Assembly: GCA_050949645.1 (NCBI GenBank)
Contig: JBMNGC010000001.1
Span: 1,798,001-1,862,000, forward strand
Origin: RUG369 sp050949645
GTDB lineage: Bacteria; Planctomycetota; Planctomycetia; Pirellulales; Thermoguttaceae
Length of the DNA stretch: 64,000 nucleotides
Direction: 5' to 3'
Made by a program: the position numbers and the translations under genes. This document shows, in pieces, positions 37,274 through 46,396 of this stretch. The notes below the pieces were generated by a model. It saw only the letters and a list, made by a program, of their open reading frames with translations. It did no database searches and was not told where the DNA came from. Positions within the stretch are counted from its first letter, which is position 1, and every line of letters starts with the position of its first letter.

Positions 37274-38248
37274 TTACCTGTAATCGACGTCGCCGATCAC
37301 GGGCAATTCGTCGATTGATTTGAGATTAAAAAGCTTGAGAAACCGCTCCGTCGTACGATAGACGGAAATTCTTTTCTTGCCGGCAGTTTGTTGTTTTTCA
37401 ACAGTGACGAGATTACGTCGGACAAGCTGAGAAAGCGCGCCCGCAGCATTGCCGCGAACCTTGATAATTTCATCAAAAGAGATCGGTTGTCGATATGCGA
37501 CGATCGCAAGCGCTTCAATCGCGGTTTGAGACATCTTAAATTCTTTCGTCTTGCCGGCAAAACGCTCGACGACGTCGTCGAACGAATCGAGAAGAGCGAG
37601 TCGGAACCCTTCCCCGTCGCGAATGATACGGTAGGGCGCGTCGGTACGAATATAACGTTCATTAAGATCGGCGAGGATTTCAATCGCCTCCATTTCGGAT
37701 ACGTTGCGAATGAGCTCGCAGGCGCGTTTAAGAGGGAGCGGTTTATTTTCGCGATCACCGACGAAGAGCATTGCTTCGAGAATACTTTCGGGTCGCACGA
37801 CGGCGCGGTAAAAAGAGCTCTTGTTATTTGAAGAGGCGCTCTTTTTAGATCGGCGATCGGGACTGTCGTCCGTCGAGCGGGGCGCTTCGTATTTGGAGCC
37901 CGCCTCGTAGAGGAAATCCGCGTCGTTTTGCATAATGACGGAGTCGAGCGCCTCGCGACGCTCAAACTCAAGCTCGCGCTGGATCCGGTCGGCGTCGGAA
38001 ATATCCTCGGCGGTCTCCGATTCCTCTTCTTCATCGTCGTCAGCCTCAAAGACAGAACGCAGTCCTTCGGCAAACGCAGCCCCGTACTTCTCGTAATCGT
38101 TTTGCGAAGAGCCGAAAAAGAAGCTCTTCGAGAAAAAATCGTCTTCCTCTTCGACTTCTTCGACACGTTTGGCGTCGTCTGTCTGAGCGACGATCTGCGG
38201 ATTAAGTTCTTCCGTCTTTTTATCTTGTGATCTATCTTCTTCGCTCAT
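37274..38248 (-). CDS. scpB: Segregation and condensation protein B
   Basis: 324 residues, starting behind AAAGGA. The ScpB winged-helix pair fills the C-terminal half: SILEAMLFVGDRENKPLPLK, YRIIRDGEGFRLAL, MSQTAIEALAIVAYRQPISF, then DEIIKVRGNAAGALSQLVRR and RISVYRTTERFLKLF. It partners ScpA and SMC in chromosome condensation. The first 155 residues are an unusual acidic extension (EVEEEDDFFSKS, ADDDEEEESETAEDISD) absent from most family members. ScpA is not adjacent. Confidence 0.93.
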   Translation of the reverse strand: MSEEDRSQDKKTEELNPQIVAQTDDAKRVEEVEEEDDFFSKSFFFGSSQNDYEKYGAAFAEGLRSVFEADDDEEEESETAEDISDADRIQRELEFERREALDSVIMQNDADFLYEAGSKYEAPRSTDDSPDRRSKKSASSNNKSSFYRAVVRPESILEAMLFVGDRENKPLPLKRACELIRNVSEMEAIEILADLNERYIRTDAPYRIIRDGEGFRLALLDSFDDVVERFAGKTKEFKMSQTAIEALAIVAYRQPISFDEIIKVRGNAAGALSQLVRRNLVTVEKQQTAGKKRISVYRTTERFLKLFNLKSIDELPVIGDVDYR

Positions 38249-38423
38249 AACCGATCCTTTCTGCTAGGCGTCTTCAGAATCTGCGCCTGACGCATCATAG
38301 AAAATTACAGGATGCAACGCAAGAGCTGGAGGCAAAAGCGTCCCGTCTTGCAAGGACGCGTCCTTCGAGAGTTGGAGATAAATTCAAAAGAAGGGACGGA
38401 GCCGAAAATCCAGCCTAAAACAA

Positions 38424-38454
38424 AAAACGACGCGAAAGAAAATCGCGTCGTTTT
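38424..38454. terminator. Terminator behind tRNA-Met
   Basis: A 12-bp perfect stem AAAACGACGCGA/TCGCGTCGTTTT with a 7-base loop, flanked by A and T runs so it can act on either strand. Confidence 0.85.
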
Positions 38455-38490
38455 CAGAATAGCTCGCCCTTTGCTCGGGTCGTTTCGTAG

Positions 38491-38564
38491 TGGCTGAAAC
38501 TGGACTTGAACCTGTGACCTACGGCTTATGAAGCCGTCGCTCTAACCGACTGAGCTATTCAGCC
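38491..38564 (-). tRNA. tRNA-Met (CAU), elongator type
   Basis: Cloverleaf on the minus strand: acceptor GGCTGAA/TTCAGCC with a paired first base (unlike initiator), D arm GCTC-GAGC, anticodon stem ACGGC/GCCGT around TTCATAA (anticodon CAT), T arm ACAGG TTCAAGT CCAGT (one mismatch), discriminator A. A CAU anticodon can also be the lysidine-modified Ile tRNA, but the D and acceptor pattern favours Met. Confidence 0.9.
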
Positions 38565-38665
38565 ATCGTCATGCGCGCGCAGGCGCGCCCACAACGAGTG
38601 TATAGTATCACAGGCCGACCTTTTGTAAAGGGACCTTCTAGAAAAATCGCCGATATTCGAGGCGG

Positions 38666-39709
38666 TCAAACTCGCTCTTTTATCTGCACGGCGGTCTGGC
38701 CGCGATAGAGGCCGGGCTTGACGCGAAAAACGACGTCGCCGTCGACGATTGCGTCAAAAAGTTTGTCGGAAGGCGCGTCCGTCGTAAGGAAATCGCCCGG
38801 TTTAAGCGCACGCCACGCCTCTTCCGTCGTCGAGCCCGTCGCGACCCTAACGATCATCGTCTTGCGCTCGTCGGGAGAACTTGCCTGTTCGAAATCGGGG
38901 AGCGGAATCGACTCTAAGTCGAGCGCCGGACAACGGACCGCGGAAGAATCAGATCTCGCGGCGGAGAAGACAAGCGTCCATGGAAAGACGCGCCCCTTTA
39001 ACTCAAAGGCGCGACGTTCCCAATAGAGCGTCTCGTCGCCAAGGTAAGCGACGCTCTTTTGAAGATTTTGGCCCGTATATTTCGTCTGCCAGTCGGGCTC
39101 GCGCGTTCCGTCGGCGACCGCCTGATCGAACCAGTCCGGACGGAGGGTCCCCAGCCTGGGCGCTTCGCCTGCCAGGACTTCAAGCTCGACGTCGGTAAGC
39201 TCGGGCGTTCTTCTGGCGGATTCGGTAAACTCGCGCCATAATGCGTCGTCGGAACATAGACTTTCGACGTCGAGACCAAGGAACGCGTCGAACAAAAACA
39301 AAACCGTCGTCAGCGGCGCGAGGAACAGGAAACCGTCGTCCAGTTCATGACGAAAGCAGAATGTCTGCAACGCGCCGAGTTCCATATTTGGTCCTTCGGC
39401 GCGCCATTCGTCCGCCAGACTCTGGCAGTCTCCCTTTTTCGCGCCGACGAAGAAGGACTTAACGTTCGACGTTCCCGTCAACGTCTCGGCGGCTTGGGAA
39501 AAGAGCGCAGAATGCCCCGAGAAACGCACCCTATCCGCTGCGATCGGGACAGAATATCCTCCAACTGGACGCAACCCGACCGAGTCGGTTTGTTCCGCGG
39601 AATGCCCGTTGTTATGCGCTTTGGAAAAAGGAACCAAAGGATATCTCGCTCTCGAAAAAACGTGTGATGAACGCTTCAACCTGCGCGGACGCCGCGCCAT
39701 TTTCATCAT
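38666..39709 (-). CDS. SpoA (FliM/FliN C-terminal) domain protein
   Basis: 347 residues, no signal peptide. The last 65 residues have the FliN/SpoA pattern: MIVRVATGSTTEEAWRALKP, then GDFLTTDAPSDKLFDAIVDG, DVVFRVKPGLYRGQTAVQIK. The middle (about 75-250) resembles the FliM core only loosely (MELGALQTFCFRHELDDGFL). These domains form the flagellar C-ring or type III secretion sorting platform. No other flagellar or secretion gene is in the window, so the partner is unknown. The gene is alone. Confidence 0.6.
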   Translation of the reverse strand: MMKMARRPRRLKRSSHVFSRARYPLVPFSKAHNNGHSAEQTDSVGLRPVGGYSVPIAADRVRFSGHSALFSQAAETLTGTSNVKSFFVGAKKGDCQSLADEWRAEGPNMELGALQTFCFRHELDDGFLFLAPLTTVLFLFDAFLGLDVESLCSDDALWREFTESARRTPELTDVELEVLAGEAPRLGTLRPDWFDQAVADGTREPDWQTKYTGQNLQKSVAYLGDETLYWERRAFELKGRVFPWTLVFSAARSDSSAVRCPALDLESIPLPDFEQASSPDERKTMIVRVATGSTTEEAWRALKPGDFLTTDAPSDKLFDAIVDGDVVFRVKPGLYRGQTAVQIKERV

Positions 39710-39838
39710 AATTTAATCCGCGGCGCGCGGCAAGGTCGTTTTGGTTAGGCTGAAAAGCGCCTCAAAGCGCCTAACGTCAGCGTGCGACAATCGGCGCGCC
39801 GTACCCTTAACGATATACGTCCTTTACAGACCGACTGC

Positions 39839-39867
39839 TTGACTTGAAAGAGTCGAATAATTATCAT
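39839..39867 (+). promoter_or_regulatory. Promoter of secreted acidic protein gene, copy 1
   Basis: TTGACT (39839-39844), 17 bases, TATCAT (39862-39867), about 105 bases before the ATG at 39972. Confidence 0.6.
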
Positions 39868-39971
39868 CATGCGGAGAGGCGCGACGCCGCTTGCGTCTTC
39901 TTGCCTCTCTTCAGTCGACCGGTGGAAATGCGGCGCGACATGTCCGATCATATATTATTTGGGAGAAAGTG

Positions 39972-41690
39972 ATGAAATTCGGTCTAAACCTTAAAGTCAG
40001 GCTTGGCGCGTGTCTCTTGTTCATGACCGCGCTTTGCTCCCTGCCTTTGTCGAGCGCAAGCGTTCCCGCGTTCGGAGCGGACGCCCCTGAAACGGCGAGC
40101 GAGTCGACTAAAATCGTTGCGACGGTTACAGTTAATAGTCTCGAGGAAGCATGGAACGGCGCTGAAAAGATCGCCGACGCCATGCAGTACAAGGAACTCT
40201 TGACGGGCCTTCGCGGACTCGTGCGCACGCAATATGAGTCGATGATTGACAATTCCCAGCCGATAGGCGCCGTTGTTGCGATTGACGGCGACTCCGTAGC
40301 GCCTTTCGTTTTTATTCCACTGAAAGATATGTCCGCGCCTCCCGATCTTAGTAAGGAACCGTTCAAGACGCTTAATGCTCACGGCGTCAAATACTTCGTC
40401 GACGAGGACGTGCTATTCATAACCCCGCCCGAACTCAACAAATTTGTCTCCTCAGTTCCTAAGGAATCCTACCTTCCAGCGCCGTCCGCCGAAGGCGTCG
40501 ATACGATCGTGAAGGCGACTCTCAACATAGACGAGGTACCGGGCGAGTTGTTCGAAGCCGGCGCCTCGGCTTTGCGGCAGGTATTCGCCGAACTTGTGGA
40601 GGAAGGCGAAATCTTCGACCTTCAGAGCGTCGATAACGCGCTCGCGAAATATTCCGAACTCGTCGACTCAATCCAACAGCTACAGTGGATCCTCTACGTC
40701 GATCCCGATTCCAAGCTTGTTGCGGAAATTACCATAACGGTCGACCCAGAAAGCGCCCTCGCGCCAGTCTCCAAGCCGGAGCCGACCAGGTGGAACGCGA
40801 TCGCTGAAACGCCCAGCGCGATCTTTGCTTCCGCCGAAGCTGGCGCCAACCCGACCGATTTCGTTCAAGACGTGTCAGAAGTCTATTTTCGTGCGATTCA
40901 CGACAATCTCCTAAACGCGTTCGACGTCGAGTTTGACAACCACGAAGTTTACGAGGCCGCTGAAGAAATTCTCGGTCACATTGAAAAAGCGCTCGTTGCG
41001 GAATTTCAATCGACTCAATATGACTCGGGCTTCGCGGTTACCTCCGAACCGTTCTCAGTCGCGGTTGCGTCAATCTGCGCTGCGCCCGACGAACTTCAGA
41101 AGGCCGCCGACGCGCTCGTCAGACGTCTCTGTGACGCCGACTCCCTGTTCGAAGACATGTTCGAAATGGAAGAAGTTGAGGATTACAAGGTCACGAGCTT
41201 TAAATTGAATTTTGACGACTTGTTTGACGAAGACGACTTCGAAGATGGCGCCCCTCTTTCCTTCAAAGGTCAGACCTTTGTCCTCAAATGCGGCTTTTCC
41301 TCCGACGCGCTTGTCGTCATCGCAACCTTTGACGAGGCCTACGCGGAAGAGGAATTCAAGCGCATCGTCCAGAACTCTAAGGACTTGTCCCCCTCGAAGC
41401 CCGAAGCGACCTTCGACGTCGCCCAATTCGCCGTTCTCGTTCGGAAGCTCCTCGCCTCCTATAGCGACGTTAATCCGGTGGCTCTTGAAGCGGTCGACGT
41501 GATGGCCAATGCGAAAGACGCTAAAATCGTTCTCACAGACAAATCCGAAGGGAATGTCCATAGAGCCTCTGTAACGTTTAACCGCGGATTCTTCGAGGCC
41601 TATGGCGAAGTTACAAGACTCATGATGATTTTAGGCAGAGGCAACAACGACGAGGGCGTAGATCTCGACGAACTCTTCAAAGATGAATAA
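39972..41690 (+). CDS. Secreted acidic protein, paralogue 1
   Basis: 572 residues from the ATG at 39972, behind GGGAGAAAG. A signal peptide (MKFGLNLKVRLGACLLFMTA, then LCSLPLSSASVPAFGA) is followed by an acidic body with regularly spaced segments such as VTVNSLEEAWNGAEKIADAM, GAVVAIDGDSVAPFVFIPLK and RWNAIAETPSAIFASAEAGA. No enzyme motif or membrane anchor is visible. Planctomycetes carry many large exported proteins of this style without known function. About three quarters of residues appear shared with the copy 2.1 kb downstream. Function unknown. Confidence 0.75.
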   Translation: MKFGLNLKVRLGACLLFMTALCSLPLSSASVPAFGADAPETASESTKIVATVTVNSLEEAWNGAEKIADAMQYKELLTGLRGLVRTQYESMIDNSQPIGAVVAIDGDSVAPFVFIPLKDMSAPPDLSKEPFKTLNAHGVKYFVDEDVLFITPPELNKFVSSVPKESYLPAPSAEGVDTIVKATLNIDEVPGELFEAGASALRQVFAELVEEGEIFDLQSVDNALAKYSELVDSIQQLQWILYVDPDSKLVAEITITVDPESALAPVSKPEPTRWNAIAETPSAIFASAEAGANPTDFVQDVSEVYFRAIHDNLLNAFDVEFDNHEVYEAAEEILGHIEKALVAEFQSTQYDSGFAVTSEPFSVAVASICAAPDELQKAADALVRRLCDADSLFEDMFEMEEVEDYKVTSFKLNFDDLFDEDDFEDGAPLSFKGQTFVLKCGFSSDALVVIATFDEAYAEEEFKRIVQNSKDLSPSKPEATFDVAQFAVLVRKLLASYSDVNPVALEAVDVMANAKDAKIVLTDKSEGNVHRASVTFNRGFFEAYGEVTRLMMILGRGNNDEGVDLDELFKDE

Positions 41691-41721
41691 TAATCGCCGT
41701 CCTTTGACCTCAAACCAATAA

Positions 41722-41755
41722 AAAAGGCGTTTAGTTCTCGGACTAAACGCCTTTT
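41722..41755. terminator. Terminator of copy 1
   Basis: A 14-bp perfect stem AAAAGGCGTTTAGT/ACTAAACGCCTTTT with a 6-base loop. Confidence 0.9.
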
Positions 41756-41797
41756 CTATTTAAGCTCGGTCCCAAAGATTAAAAGAGACGCCTGAGA

Positions 41798-41880
41798 TCA
41801 CTTAACAGGATCGCGAACGACGGCGCCAACGTCAAAGGTCGCGTCGGCGTTACCCTTTTCGACTGTAATCTCAAGGTCGG
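41798..41880 (-). pseudogene. 3' fragment of the lipoprotein gene
   Basis: The minus strand reads DLEITVEKGNADATFDVGAV, then VRDPVK and stop, nearly identical to the end of the lipoprotein encoded at 43974-44444. It breaks off at 41880, at the right end of duplication unit 1, and has no start. Confidence 0.88.
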
Positions 41881-41990
41881 CGGAAGATCGTTTTGGTCAG
41901 GCTGAAAAGCGCCTCAAAGCGCCTAACGTCAGCGTGCGACAATCGGCGCGCCGCACCCTTAACGATATACGTCCTTTACAGACCGACTGC

Positions 41991-42018
41991 TTGACTTGAA
42001 AACCTCAATAATTATCAT
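41991..42018 (+). promoter_or_regulatory. Promoter of secreted acidic protein gene, copy 2
   Basis: TTGACT (41991-41996), 16 bases, TATCAT (42013-42018); the spacer is one base shorter than in copy 1. Confidence 0.55.
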
Positions 42019-42138
42019 CGATATTATCAATCGATCGTAAGGAGGCGCGACGCCCCTTGCGTCTTCTTGCCTCTCTTCTGTCGACCGGCGGAAACGCGGC
42101 GCGACATGTCCGATCATTTATTACCTTGGGAGAAACTG

Positions 42139-43869
42139 ATGAAATTCGGTCTAAACCTTAAAACCAGGCTTGGCGCGTGTCTCTTGTTCATGACAGCGCT
42201 TTGCGCCCTGCCTTTGTCGAGCGCAAGCGTTACCGTGTTCGGAGCGGACGCCCCTGAAACGGCGAGCGAATCGCCTAAAATCATCGCGTCGGTTATAGTT
42301 AATAGTCTCGAGGAAGCGTGGAACGGCAGCGAAAGGATCGCCGACGCCATGCAATACAAGGAACTCTTGACGGGCCTTCGCGGACTCGTACGCATTCAAT
42401 TCGAATCGTACATTGACCTTTCCAAGCCAATAGGCGCCGTCATTGCGGTCGACGGCGACGACGTGGCGCCCTTCATTTTTTTCTCACTGACAGAATTGTC
42501 CTCGCCTCCCGATCTTAAGAAGGAGCCGTTCAGGACGCTTAATGAAAAAGAGCTCAATTACCTCCTCGACGAAGACAACCTCCTACTCATAACCCCGTCC
42601 AAATTTAACGAAGTTGTCTCCTCATTTCCTAAGGAATCCTGCCTCCCAGCGCCGTCCGCCGAAGGCTACGATACAATCGTGACAGCTACCATCAACGTTG
42701 ACGCGTTGCCGGAGGAGCTTATCGAATCTGTCGCCGCCGTTTTGCGCCAGCAGTTCGCAGAGCTTGTGGAAGACGACGAAATCATTGACCTTCAGAGCAT
42801 CGATGAGGCGCTTGAGAAATATTCCGAGCTCGTCGACGCCGTCGAACAGTTGCAGTGGCGCCTCTACGTCGACCCCGACGCCAATCTTGTTTCAGAAGGT
42901 ACCATAACGGTCGATCCAGAAAGCTCTCTTGCTCCAAGCTCCGAGCCTGCGCTAACCAGGTGGAACGCGATCGCCGAAACGCCCGACGCGATCTTTGCCT
43001 CTGCCGGGGCGGGCGCTAACCCGGACGAACTCGCGGTCGACGTTTCTGAAAACGTGCGCACTGCGATTCACGAAAACCTCCTGGAAGCGCTCTACGTCGA
43101 GATCGACGATATCGAAACTTTTGAGCTCGTTGAAGAAATTCTGGGCTACATTGAAGAAGCGCTCGTGGCGGAAATGAAATCGACTCAATACGACTCGGGG
43201 TTTGCGATCACATCCGAGCCGTTCTCCATCGTCGTTGCGTCAATCTGCGCTGCGCCCGAAGAATTCCAGAAGGCCTCCGACGCGATCGTCAATCGCATCC
43301 GTGAAGTGAACCCGGAGCTCGCCGACGCGTTCGATACGGAGGAAGTCGAGGATTACAAGGTCACAAACTTAAAACTCAATCTGGACGAAATCTTGGGAGC
43401 TGACGAACTCGACGACGACTTCGAAGACGTCTATCCTCCTCTCATCAAAGGCCAGAACTTCATCCTCAAATACGGCCTGTCCTCCGACGCGCTCCTCTTC
43501 ATCATAACCTTTGACGAGGACTATGCGGACAAGGAGTTCAAGCGCATCGTCCAGAACTCTAAGGACTTAGCCCCTCAGAAGTCTGAAGCGACCTTCAACG
43601 TCTCTCAACTCGCCGTCGGCGTGCGGAATCTCATCGCCTCCTACAGCGACGTTAATCCGCTCGCGGTCGAAACGTTCGACATTATCGCCAATGCGAAAAA
43701 CGTAAAAATCGTCTTCTCTAAAGGCGTCGAAGACAATGTCTATAAGTCCAGAGCGACGGCCCAACGAGAACTCTTCGAGGCTCTCGGCGACGTCATTAGA
43801 CTCAATCTGGCTTTGGGCGGCGGCAACGACGACGAAGGCGAAGATCTCGACGATCTCTTCAATGAATGA
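42139..43869 (+). CDS. Secreted acidic protein, paralogue 2
   Basis: 576 residues with the same signal peptide region (MKFGLNLKTRLGACLLFMTA) and the same order of segments: VIVNSLEEAWNGSERIADAM, GAVIAVDGDDVAPFIFFSLT, RWNAIAETPDAIFASAGAGA. The frame is intact over its full length, and differences from paralogue 1 are scattered substitutions and a few in-frame indels. Both copies therefore look kept by selection. Family and function unknown. Confidence 0.75.
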   Translation: MKFGLNLKTRLGACLLFMTALCALPLSSASVTVFGADAPETASESPKIIASVIVNSLEEAWNGSERIADAMQYKELLTGLRGLVRIQFESYIDLSKPIGAVIAVDGDDVAPFIFFSLTELSSPPDLKKEPFRTLNEKELNYLLDEDNLLLITPSKFNEVVSSFPKESCLPAPSAEGYDTIVTATINVDALPEELIESVAAVLRQQFAELVEDDEIIDLQSIDEALEKYSELVDAVEQLQWRLYVDPDANLVSEGTITVDPESSLAPSSEPALTRWNAIAETPDAIFASAGAGANPDELAVDVSENVRTAIHENLLEALYVEIDDIETFELVEEILGYIEEALVAEMKSTQYDSGFAITSEPFSIVVASICAAPEEFQKASDAIVNRIREVNPELADAFDTEEVEDYKVTNLKLNLDEILGADELDDDFEDVYPPLIKGQNFILKYGLSSDALLFIITFDEDYADKEFKRIVQNSKDLAPQKSEATFNVSQLAVGVRNLIASYSDVNPLAVETFDIIANAKNVKIVFSKGVEDNVYKSRATAQRELFEALGDVIRLNLALGGGNDDEGEDLDDLFNE

Positions 43870-43898
43870 TTGCCCTTCTTTGACCTCAAACCAATAAA

Positions 43899-43932
43899 AA
43901 GAGGCGTTTAGTTCCCGGACTAAACGCCTCTT
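43899..43932. terminator. Terminator of copy 2
   Basis: A 14-bp perfect stem AAGAGGCGTTTAGT/ACTAAACGCCTCTT with a 6-base loop. The A-to-G change relative to copy 1 is matched by T-to-C on the other arm. It lies between convergent genes and can also end the lipoprotein transcript. Confidence 0.9.
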
Positions 43933-43973
43933 CTATTTAATTCGGCTCAAAAGATTACGGTAGACGCCTGAGA

Positions 43974-44444
43974 TCACTTAACGGGATCGCGAACGGCGGC
44001 GCCAACGTCAAAGGTCGCGTCGGCGTTACCCTTTTCAATCGTAATCTCAAGGTCGGTCGTCTCAAAAGACATATACTTCGCGTCGACGACGTTAAAGTCG
44101 GTCCCCATGGACCCGCTCTCGCCATATTCTTCCGCTTCGGAATCGCCTTCCGTCACGAGTTTGGAGACGCGAACCTTCGCCGTCCCGAGCTGCGCGCCGG
44201 CATAGCCGTAGGTCTTCATGACGGCGACGCCCGTCTCGTCGGTCGCGCCGCTCGTGGTGTACTTGACCGGGGTCGTATATTCGAGTTCAACGGTCGCGCC
44301 TGCGAGAGGCTCGCCCTCCTGCGTGATCGTGATACGGGAAGGCGTCATGTCGTCCGGCAAGTCGGCAGGTCGAGACTTATCTTTACAACCAAAGCTCGCG
44401 AGAGCGATCAACGCGCATACGGCAAAAGCGCAGTACTTATTCAT
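43974..44444 (-). CDS. Small lipoprotein with carboxypeptidase-regulatory-like domain
   Basis: 156 residues. The lipoprotein signal MNKYCAFAVCALIALASFGC has Cys 20 as the lipidation site. The body is a beta-sandwich of the carboxypeptidase-regulatory/Cna-B style (ITITQEGEPLAGATVELEYT, ATDETGVAVMKTYGYAGAQ, GTAKVRVSKL). In planctomycetes such lipoproteins sit directly behind DUF1559 genes, as here, which suggests a joint surface role. Its 3' end is duplicated at 41798-41880. Confidence 0.85.
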   Translation of the reverse strand: MNKYCAFAVCALIALASFGCKDKSRPADLPDDMTPSRITITQEGEPLAGATVELEYTTPVKYTTSGATDETGVAVMKTYGYAGAQLGTAKVRVSKLVTEGDSEAEEYGESGSMGTDFNVVDAKYMSFETTDLEITIEKGNADATFDVGAAVRDPVK

Positions 44445-44518
44445 TTTTCCTCTTTCCTGGGCTCAAGAGCGCCGAATTTTTCGCGCGAATTCCCAACGAG
44501 CCCTTTCAAATTAAACTC

Positions 44519-44559
44519 TAAAAAGGCGCGGTTCAACGTCGTTCGTCTTACCGCGCCTT
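44519..44559 (-). terminator. Terminator between the DUF1559 and lipoprotein genes
   Basis: A 10-bp stem AAGGCGCGGT/ACCGCGCCTT followed by TTT on the minus strand; it may allow partial read-through into the lipoprotein gene. Confidence 0.7.
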
Positions 44560-44641
44560 CGCAAAACTCATGACGTCGTCGGACTGACGCTGCGGTCAGT
44601 CAAGCGACCGGCATTGCGTATAAACCGATTCTGACAATGGG

Positions 44642-45799
44642 TCAGAGGGCGACGGTCTCGCCTCCGTTCGGAGAGCCAAGAGCGCCCCAGACGCCCATCG
44701 GGCTCGCGCCTTTGAGGTTGATACCGGTCGGGATATCGGCAAGGCCGTTCGTGTCGATCGTGTCGGAGATGAACCGAACAGAACCGTCAAGCATCCCGAC
44801 GTTGACGCCGCCGCTGTGATAGCTCGTCGGGGGAATAAGCACAACCTGTCCCTGCTCGCGATTGTACTTGAAGCAGGACGGCGAGTTAGGAGGCATGACC
44901 GTGGTGAACGCGGAGAGCGTCGGAAGACGGTCAAGGTAGTTCCCCATACGCGGATGCTCGACGATCGGCGCGGCGTAACCGTTAGGATCGGTGGTGGATT
45001 TCTGGTTCATGCAGAGGCTCGGACGAGAAACCCAGCTTCCAAGGTCAAAACCAGCATAGAAGCAAACGGAACCCCTGATCCGATCGTTGCTATATTCGCC
45101 GGCCGCAACTTCGGAGCAGACAATCGTGTTGCTCGTGCCGTCGGTCGCGAAGGCAAGGTTCTTGCGATCGAAGAAGAAGAAGAGGGAGCGGTGCGTGCAG
45201 TCGCCCGTGCTAGGAGTCTGAGGGATGCGACGACGTCCGCCGGCGCCGTCGGATTGCGTCGTATACTGGCTGTCGTTGACGTTGTCAAGTCGCGCGACGG
45301 TGTCCGCCATGCAGTAGGCGATATTCGTCGGTCGTCCGCTGTGGTTGTGAGCGCCGCCAAGGAGCACAAGCGCGCCTCGGTGAGGATCGGAAGGACAAAG
45401 GAAGGATTCAACCTTCGTGGTACGCGCTTCCCAACCCCCGTCGTTGGCGTCAGCCTGAGCGGAAGGCTTCCAGGGCGCAGTGATAGACTCGATGCTGTCG
45501 ACAGCCTGCTTGAGAGCGGCCTGTTCAAAGTAAGGGAGAAGCTGATAGTGAACGCCAAAACGGTCAGATTTGACGCCGGCGCCGAACGCGCCTTGAGATG
45601 GGAGATAATCGTTAACGTCGTGGTGATTATGCATCGCCAGGACGAACTGCTTCATGTTGTTGGTGCACTGCATGCGGCGCGCAGCCTCGCGTGCCGCCTG
45701 AACGGCTGGCAGAAGGAGGCCAATCAGGATGCCGATGATCGCAATAACGACCAGCAACTCGACGAGCGTGAAACCGCTCTTGTGGGCTCTAGTACTCAT
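44642..45799 (-). CDS. DUF1559 (H-X9-DG) type II pseudopilin-like protein
   Basis: 385 residues, starting behind AAGGA. The N-terminus is a prepilin signal: a short basic leader, then GFTLVELLVVIAIIGILIG with the Phe after the cleaved Gly and Glu at +5. This continues as LLPAVQAAREAARRMQCTNN. The rest is the DUF1559 domain, ending with HSGGVNVGMLDGSVRFISD, the motif that names the family. These proteins are expanded to dozens of copies per genome in planctomycetes. They are presumed to be assembled or anchored by type II-like machinery. The lipoprotein gene follows. Confidence 0.95.
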   Translation of the reverse strand: MSTRAHKSGFTLVELLVVIAIIGILIGLLLPAVQAAREAARRMQCTNNMKQFVLAMHNHHDVNDYLPSQGAFGAGVKSDRFGVHYQLLPYFEQAALKQAVDSIESITAPWKPSAQADANDGGWEARTTKVESFLCPSDPHRGALVLLGGAHNHSGRPTNIAYCMADTVARLDNVNDSQYTTQSDGAGGRRRIPQTPSTGDCTHRSLFFFFDRKNLAFATDGTSNTIVCSEVAAGEYSNDRIRGSVCFYAGFDLGSWVSRPSLCMNQKSTTDPNGYAAPIVEHPRMGNYLDRLPTLSAFTTVMPPNSPSCFKYNREQGQVVLIPPTSYHSGGVNVGMLDGSVRFISDTIDTNGLADIPTGINLKGASPMGVWGALGSPNGGETVAL

Positions 45800-46343
45800 G
45801 GCGCAAAATCCTTAATGATGGATGGTCAATAGCTACGTCCGACGTCACAAGCTTGTGATTGCGGAAAGAGCAGTTTCTTCCGCGCTTGTCCTCTTCTCAA
45901 AGAGGCGCAGTCATACATAGACCGCAAAAAGTTGACGTTTGGACGTTATTTTTATACACGCACAGAGAGGTCTCTGCCAAACTGTACGGTTTCGCATACA
46001 ACATCAAAGGTTTATGGCGCCAGACGACGCCGTCGAGTCCACGTCCCGTAAAATGCTTCAGACACGCTAAAAGCCATGATCGTTTGACATGGCGCGCTCC
46101 CGAACACGAATTTCACGAGACGTCGGGACAGGACGCTAAAGCGGCGAATTGAGTCGGTAAAAACGCCTATGGTCGCCAAACCTATCTATTGTCAAAGTGT
46201 ATCAGACAAGATGGAAGTTACAATGGGGGGGGGGAAAAGCGCCGATTCGAGAAAAAACATGATTCTCCTACGCCGACTGTCTCTAAACTACGCTGGCTTA
46301 AGGTCAAAAAGAAAAAGACAAAAATAAAACAGTCGGGGATAAA
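45800..46343. other. Non-coding stretch upstream of the DUF1559 gene
   Basis: No convincing gene. It holds a perfect TTGACA on the minus strand (46190-46195) with only a weak -10 partner, and an uninterrupted run of ten G residues (46225-46234). Confidence 0.35.
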
Positions 46344-46372
46344 TTAAACAAAAATGGACAAAATTGTAATAT
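46344..46372 (+). promoter_or_regulatory. Candidate promoter of a tiny transcript
   Basis: TTAAAC (46344-46349), 17 bases, TAATAT (46367-46372), 25 bases before the ATG at 46397. Confidence 0.4.
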
Positions 46373-46396
46373 GCTAAGACAACTGGAGTTGTTTTC

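Larger units (their letters stand above)
39735..41880. repeat. Segmental duplication, unit 1
   Basis: A unit of about 2.15 kb containing a 5' leader, a secreted acidic protein gene, its terminator and the 3' end of the lipoprotein gene. It repeats directly at 41887-44057. Both unit ends lie at a CAAGGTCG string (39731 and 41873), the likely microhomology of the event. Confidence 0.85.
41887..44057. repeat. Segmental duplication, unit 2
   Basis: Second copy of the unit, joined to the intact lipoprotein gene. A few small indels separate the copies, for example about 15 extra bases in the leader near 42020. Confidence 0.85.
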
